A stretch of 64,000 nucleotides of DNA from UBA1563 sp037440065. Its GTDB lineage: Bacteria; Bacteroidota; Ignavibacteria; Ignavibacteriales; Ignavibacteriaceae. The notes beneath the pieces were generated by a model, which saw nothing but the letters and a program-made list of their open reading frames with translations, had not been told where the DNA came from and ran no database searches. Numbering within the stretch: the stretch's first letter is position 1; each line of letters starts with the position of its first letter. The stretch lies in contig JBBIUV010000016.1 of assembly GCA_037440065.1 (NCBI GenBank), forward strand, positions 434,001-498,000, written 5' to 3'. A program made the position numbers and the translations under genes. This document shows, one piece after another, positions 62,544 through 64,000 of the stretch.

Positions 62544-63239
62544 ATGTCCAATGATCAAAATGGTGTTCATGTTTCAAGAACGGTGTTATTCAGAGTAGCT
62601 GATAAAACACATGAAACAACGAAGGGGCTTGAGAAATTGGCGCTTTCGGGGTTAACAACAGATTATTACGCTGCTTTTGCAGCCAATATTCAGCTTGCAA
62701 AAAACTTTAAAACGGCGGATGAGGTAAAAAAAGCCAACGCAAAGAAACTTTCCGAAGTGAAGAAAAAATGTGAAGAATGTTTCAATTGGGTTAAGAAACT
62801 TCAATTCTACATAAAGAGAGCTTTTAATGAAGGCTCGCCCCAATGGAACGAACTCCCCGAAAAAATTTCAGAATCAAAAAAAGATGAAGCGGAGATGTTA
62901 AATCTTCTTCCCGCAACTTTTACTCTTGCTGAGAAATACGCCGCAGAGTTAAAGGCGAAAGGAATGCCGGATACTTATAAACAAACCGGTGAAGCCTTAA
63001 AAGCTGAACTTGAGACTATAACAATAGAACATGGTAAAATGGTTGAGCAGAGCCAAGCCTACACGGTACAACGGAAACTGGCGCATAGAAAAGTCTATGA
63101 TACCGTTAATGAAATTAATGAGTTAGACAGACAAGAATACCAAGACGACCCGGTAACGTTAAAGCTGTTCAAGTCCCAATGGCCGCAAGCTAAAGATAAA
63201 GATAATGGAACGGATACTACACCGCCTCCAGCGCAGTAA
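62544..63239 (+). CDS. All-alpha protein of unknown function
   Basis: AAAGGTGG lies 5-12 nt before the ATG. The 231 residues look alpha-helical: a first block (TTKGLEKLALSGLTTDYYAAF), a lysine-rich coil (KKANAKKLSEVKKKCEECFNW), and two further long helices (KAELETITIEHGKMVEQSQA and the HRKVYDTVNEINELDRQEY helix), ending in an acidic/threonine-proline tail. Two cysteines lie close together in CEECF. There is no signal peptide, membrane helix or known motif. It sits 430 nt after the 42-nt array. A structural or binding role is plausible; I do not recognise the family. Confidence 0.7.
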   Translation: MSNDQNGVHVSRTVLFRVADKTHETTKGLEKLALSGLTTDYYAAFAANIQLAKNFKTADEVKKANAKKLSEVKKKCEECFNWVKKLQFYIKRAFNEGSPQWNELPEKISESKKDEAEMLNLLPATFTLAEKYAAELKAKGMPDTYKQTGEALKAELETITIEHGKMVEQSQAYTVQRKLAHRKVYDTVNEINELDRQEYQDDPVTLKLFKSQWPQAKDKDNGTDTTPPPAQ

Positions 63240-63267
63240 TAATTAGGAATTACGAATTAGGAATTAG
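63240..63267 (+). repeat. Four 7-nt tandem units (TAATTAG/GAATTAC) after the helical protein gene
   Basis: TAATTAG, GAATTAC, GAATTAG, GAATTAG begin directly after the stop codon of the gene at 62544-63239. Same family as 1443-1477 and 59493-59520. Confidence 0.75.
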
Positions 63268-63447
63268 GAGAAAAAGAATACTAAAAAACATTTTTTCTGA
63301 TAACTGATTCGTTGTGGCGAACTGACAACCAAATACTAACAGAGGGTGATGGACTGGACTCGATGGCGGTTCATCATCCTGGTTTATTATAAAATAATAG
63401 TAACTAAAAAGAATCAGGTTAGATAATAAATAAATTGTTGAGGTAAT

Positions 63448-64000
63448 ATGAAAAATAGAAACCATCAGTCAGAGTTTAAGTTTAGAAAGAATGATAGAAT
63501 TGGCTCTGCAGCAGCTGAAGATGATGAAGAATTTTTAATTAATTGTTTTTACGATACTGGTGATTTAGCACTTTTATCAGATATTGATGACAATCGTCAA
63601 ATAATCGTTGGACGCACTGGAACTGGTAAATCTGCCCTTTTACGTAAATTAAAAGATGAGAATAATGGTGCTGTAATTGATATATCACCCGAAAATTTAG
63701 CATTAACATATGTCTCAAATTCAACCATATTAACATTCTTTGAGAGCATAGGTGTTAATCTTGATCCATTTTTTAAATTATTGTGGCGGCACATATTTAC
63801 TGTAGAAATTCTTACTAAACATTTTGAATCACATAATACTGTCGAACGAAAATCGATATTTGATCACATTACTCAATTATTTTCCAGTAATTCACGTAAA
63901 GATAAAGAAATAAGGGAAGCTATTGATTATTTAAAAAATTGGGGAGAGAAGTTTTGGCTGGAGACTGAATTTAGGGTAAAAGAAATTACTCAAAAAGTTG
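63448..64000 (+). CDS. P-loop ATPase, Sll1717-like family, 3'-truncated by the window edge
   Basis: The frame from ATG 63448 (GAGG 4 nt upstream) is open to the window end, 184 codons. The N-terminus FKFRKNDRIGSAAAEDDEEF and the following CFYDTGDLALLSD and the Walker A GRTGTGKSALL match the pattern of Sll1717-type P-loop ATPases, as do SNSTILTFFESIGVNLDPFF and LLWRHIFTVEIL. The function is not established; members often occur in variable regions, and an anti-phage role is a guess. The C-terminal domains are beyond the window. Confidence 0.75.
   Translation, partial: MKNRNHQSEFKFRKNDRIGSAAAEDDEEFLINCFYDTGDLALLSDIDDNRQIIVGRTGTGKSALLRKLKDENNGAVIDISPENLALTYVSNSTILTFFESIGVNLDPFFKLLWRHIFTVEILTKHFESHNTVERKSIFDHITQLFSSNSRKDKEIREAIDYLKNWGEKFWLETEFRVKEITQKV

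Overview
The window looks like a chromosome segment from a member of the Ignavibacteriota (Bacteroidota/Chlorobiota group). Two secreted proteins end in the type IX secretion type A tail with the QNYPNPFNP motif that is common in that lineage. The DNA is AT-rich, genes are tightly packed with 1-35 nt overlaps, and the respiratory genes form an alternative complex III plus A2-type cytochrome oxidase cluster like the one known from Rhodothermus and other Bacteroidota-related bacteria. This placement is inferred from motifs and gene content, not from a database search.

Layout. 1-1551: 3' part of a type IX-secreted protein. 1710-9696: housekeeping genes (pyrK-pyrD-folC, rho, a GWxTD protein, pdxA, a methyltransferase, ftsE). 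9698-10363: adk on the minus strand. 10557-17458: a propeller-type sensor kinase, a NarL-type regulator, a stand-alone receiver, a type IX-secreted protein and a one-helix small protein. 17524-20356: sucC and pruA on the minus strand. 20565-23669: a large hybrid kinase. 23803-35464: der, a CoA-disulfide-reductase-like enzyme, upp, a TPR protein, rel, ruvX, two microcompartment shell genes, a YbbR protein, tmk, an S41 protease and a zinc-ribbon protein. 35471-38236: glcD-glcF. 38408-53194: one long respiratory run (ActA, an unlisted 59-residue protein, ActB, ActC, an ActD-ActE fusion, ActF, cytochrome c, SCO, oxidase subunits I-III-IV-II, CtaB, and a polytopic membrane protein with a cytochrome c tail). 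53240-55865: esterase, lipocalin-like protein and prmA on the minus strand. 55990-59495: beta-barrel-like protein, small cytochrome lipoprotein, AGCS symporter, tRNA-Ser(GGA), ZIP transporter. 59573-60182: tRNA-Ser(CGA), a GIY-YIG gene, and a second copy of the tRNA 3' part. 60226-61011: BtpA-family protein. 61012-64000: accessory DNA with short-period repeats, a 42-nt tandem array, a helical protein of unknown function and the start of a Sll1717-like P-loop ATPase.

How the genes fit together. The 38-53 kb cluster should carry electrons from menaquinol through Act subunits and c-type cytochromes to an aa3-type oxygen reductase, with SCO and CtaB supplying copper and haem O. PruA and SucC link proline/glutamate oxidation to the TCA cycle, and GlcDF can feed quinones from a 2-hydroxy acid. 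The two shell genes have no enzyme partners here, so any microcompartment core must be encoded elsewhere.

The strongest leads for something undescribed are the 42-nt-period array with its adjacent helical protein (61.8-63.2 kb), the tRNA-Ser/GIY-YIG mini-island with palindromes (59.6-60.2 kb), the shell protein with a long tail and a putative nucleic-acid-binding-like end (31.1-31.9 kb), and departures from the usual plan in the Act operon (extra N-terminal cysteine motif in ActB, an inserted 59-residue protein, an ActD-ActE fusion).
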